From: an uncultured Roseburia sp.
GTDB lineage: Bacteria > Bacillota > Clostridia > Lachnospirales > Lachnospiraceae
DNA: 25,105 bases
Direction: 5' to 3'
Assembly (NCBI GenBank): GCA_947652855.1
Contig: CANTEO010000039.1
Coordinates: forward strand, 1 to 25,105
Part shown: positions 23,756-25,105 of the stretch, in pieces
Layout: the number at the start of each line of letters is the position of its first letter
Numbering within the stretch: the first letter of the stretch is position 1
Translations under genes and position numbers: made by a program
The notes under the pieces: model-generated
What the model was told of the DNA's origin: nothing
What the model saw: only the letters and a program-made list of their open reading frames with translations
The model's database searches: none

Positions 23756-24490
23756 TTATCTTTGCTTTTCCTGTCTTGGAGTTTCCAATTCCTTTTGACG
23801 TTCCAATTCACATATTACATCATTCACCCGACTATATACATCAACAAAATCAGGTTTATTCTTGATACCTTTCATTTTAGTATAAGCTTCACCAAGTTCA
23901 ACAATCCGAGTTTTATATCCTTCAAAATTTCCCAATTCTCTGCCCGTTTCACTCCATATTTTGCATAATTCATCTGTATCAATTTTTGATATAAAAGATA
24001 TCACATAAATATCCAATACATCCTTCATTCTTCTACATACATTCTCACCTGAAATTGCATATATTTTATCTGACAGCATTTTGGATAAACTGGCTCCTGT
24101 AATAGATATTCCATTCACATAAGAAATATAAGGTCTGCAAAATCGGTTCTGCCTGACGCTTAAATCAATACTTGCAATCTTTTCTCCAATTTCATTGATA
24201 ATTCTAAAACCTGCAGACTTTCTTTCAGCGAATGTTCTATTGGCTTGGACATCTAAGGAAGAATCCACTTCTTTTACTGCGTTTCTTAATGCTATTTCCA
24301 TTTCCTCCATAGTCGGAAATTCACCAATCCAATCTCCATCTATATCTCTAGTTGCTCTTTCAACTTTTGATGGATTATTGTCCTTGATTGCAAGATTAAG
24401 AACCATCGCACCTTTAAACACAATCGGCACACCTGCATTTGACAGTTCTTCCATCACTCTGTACAAAAATTCTATTAAGTCCAAACACAT
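23756..24490 (-). CDS. AbiEii/AbiGii-family nucleotidyltransferase toxin
   Basis: About 244 residues. The nucleotidyltransferase pattern is visible: a helix, then VFKGAMVLNLAI (the position of the usual GG motif, here KGA), then ERATRDIDGDW with the DxD metal-binding pair, a later SIDLSVRQN strand, and the C-terminal helices DKIYAISGENVCRRMKDVLDIYVIS typical of AbiEii. Such toxins act in type IV-like toxin-antitoxin systems that can also abort phage infection, by nucleotide transfer to RNA. The exact reaction here is not known. A GTG at 24493 directly follows the antitoxin stop, and an ATG at 24490 is in frame; I prefer the ATG. It is AT-rich compared with the rest of the window, consistent with transfer. 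Confidence 0.82.
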   Translation of the reverse strand: MCLDLIEFLYRVMEELSNAGVPIVFKGAMVLNLAIKDNNPSKVERATRDIDGDWIGEFPTMEEMEIALRNAVKEVDSSLDVQANRTFAERKSAGFRIINEIGEKIASIDLSVRQNRFCRPYISYVNGISITGASLSKMLSDKIYAISGENVCRRMKDVLDIYVISFISKIDTDELCKIWSETGRELGNFEGYKTRIVELGEAYTKMKGIKNKPDFVDVYSRVNDVICELERQKELETPRQEKQR

Positions 24491-24493
24491 CAC

Positions 24494-24904
24494 CTACTCT
24501 TCATAATATTCAACCGCCCATGTCTTATATTTCTCAAATCTCGCTTTCAAATGCTCTGGCACTTCAAGTCCATCAAAACTCTCATTGTGTGCGTCATAAT
24601 AATTTGCCAAACTCTCCATGATAATCTGCTCATCCCCATTTTGCTCTAAAAGGTCATTGATAGTCTGATTTACAGTAGTACATAATAGCCCGTTTCGTTC
24701 TTCACACACAAGGGTCTCAAGAGATGGCACTAAAATCTGTTCCGTCCCATCTATATTTTGCTTTTTATTGACAAATATCTGTGCTACTGATCTATATCCG
24801 CCATTTGTTAGTCCCAAAAAATCTGCCGCCGTGTCAAAAGCAAGTACACATTCTACATCTGCTAATAAATTTCTTAACTGGTCATTATATGTGATAACTG
24901 ACAT
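24494..24904 (-). CDS. AbiEi-like antitoxin, short form without N-terminal winged helix
   Basis: 136 residues, directly upstream of the AbiEii-like toxin with no gap. The part ECVLAFDTAADFLGLTNG resembles the 'sHetALylhGL' stretch of AbiEi antitoxins, and LCTTVNQTINDLLEQ, followed by MESLANYYD, resembles their 'TtpeRTilDll' stretch. The N-terminal winged-helix DNA-binding domain of classical AbiEi (usually over 190 residues in total) is missing: the protein starts only about 15 residues before the core. Autoregulation by this protein is therefore doubtful. The start is sound, with AAGGAGG nine bases before the ATG. The call rests on weak motif resemblance plus gene order. Confidence 0.65.
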   Translation of the reverse strand: MSVITYNDQLRNLLADVECVLAFDTAADFLGLTNGGYRSVAQIFVNKKQNIDGTEQILVPSLETLVCEERNGLLCTTVNQTINDLLEQNGDEQIIMESLANYYDAHNESFDGLEVPEHLKARFEKYKTWAVEYYEE

Positions 24905-24936
24905 TTATGCAGCCTCCTTCCTAAATTATATTGCAT

Positions 24937-24965
24937 ACTATAAATACTTTTCCATATAAAGGCAA
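24937..24965 (-). promoter_or_regulatory. Promoter of the AbiE-like operon
   Basis: Minus strand: -35 TTGCCT (24960-24965), a 17-base spacer, -10 TATAGT (24937-24942). The leader to the ATG at 24904 is about 25 bases. The remaining AT-rich sequence to the window end (24966-25105) shows no gene. Confidence 0.55.
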
Positions 24966-25105
24966 TATTAAAAAATATTATCCATAACTATTATACCTTC
25001 AATTGCAAAAAATTCCTACATATTTTATATAGGTTAGCAAAATTTTTCAAAAGAAATATAAAAAACATGGCATATATCATTTCATTCCAAAAAACAGGAA
25101 AAGAA

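Overview
The window looks like a chromosomal segment of a Gram-positive anaerobe of the Clostridia, most likely a Lachnospiraceae-type gut bacterium. This is inferred from the short clostridial MetH without a reactivation domain, GHKL/LytTR two-component proteins, ECF-type transport, AGGAGG-type ribosome binding sites, sigma-A promoters with 17-base spacers, and roughly half-GC coding DNA. The species cannot be named from the sequence alone.

Layout. (1) 1-3800: the 5' part of a tRNA-Val with a consensus promoter, then pta (phosphate acetyltransferase) and metH (cobalamin-dependent methionine synthase), all on the minus strand. (2) 3800-4580: a gene-poor stretch holding one good 42-codon small-ORF candidate. 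(3) 4581-7341: a GHKL sensor kinase (plus) converging on a LytTR response regulator (minus); the regulator is the second gene of an operon that begins with a secreted protein carrying 24-residue Cys-rich repeats and a His-rich tail. (4) 7567-11323 (plus): an HTH/TPR-like regulator, then a Cache-domain chemoreceptor followed by a DUF3887-like membrane protein. (5) 11405-17682 (minus): the most interesting locus, an operon matching the uncharacterised STM4015-STM4014-STM4013-STM4012-STM4011 families named from Salmonella. It encodes an LRR protein, an ATP-grasp enzyme, an alkaline-phosphatase/sulfatase-fold hydrolase, a HemN-like radical SAM enzyme and a second radical SAM enzyme, here fused to a HAD phosphatase; a final gene encodes an ECF-transporter S component. 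The operon has its own promoter, with a perfect 14-bp palindrome across the spacer and -10. (6) 17921-20791 (minus): a sugar-type ABC binding lipoprotein followed by a second chemoreceptor, with no permease. (7) 20927-23346 (minus): an HD-domain plus Hsp90-like ATPase gene that appears broken by 5' truncation and a frameshift. (8) 23756-24904 (minus): an AT-rich AbiEi/AbiEii-like toxin-antitoxin pair, probably acquired by transfer.

How the parts may work together. The STM401x genes have very short gaps or overlaps and look like one enzyme pathway. Two radical SAM enzymes, an ATP-grasp ligase, two phosphatase-type hydrolases and an LRR protein suggest that a small molecule or a protein is made or modified; the substrate is unknown. 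The binding protein and chemoreceptor pair suggests nutrient-directed taxis. The LytTR regulator and the Cys/His-rich exported protein look like a signal-controlled surface or metal-binding function. All functions are read from sequence motifs and recalled family knowledge; no database search was run.
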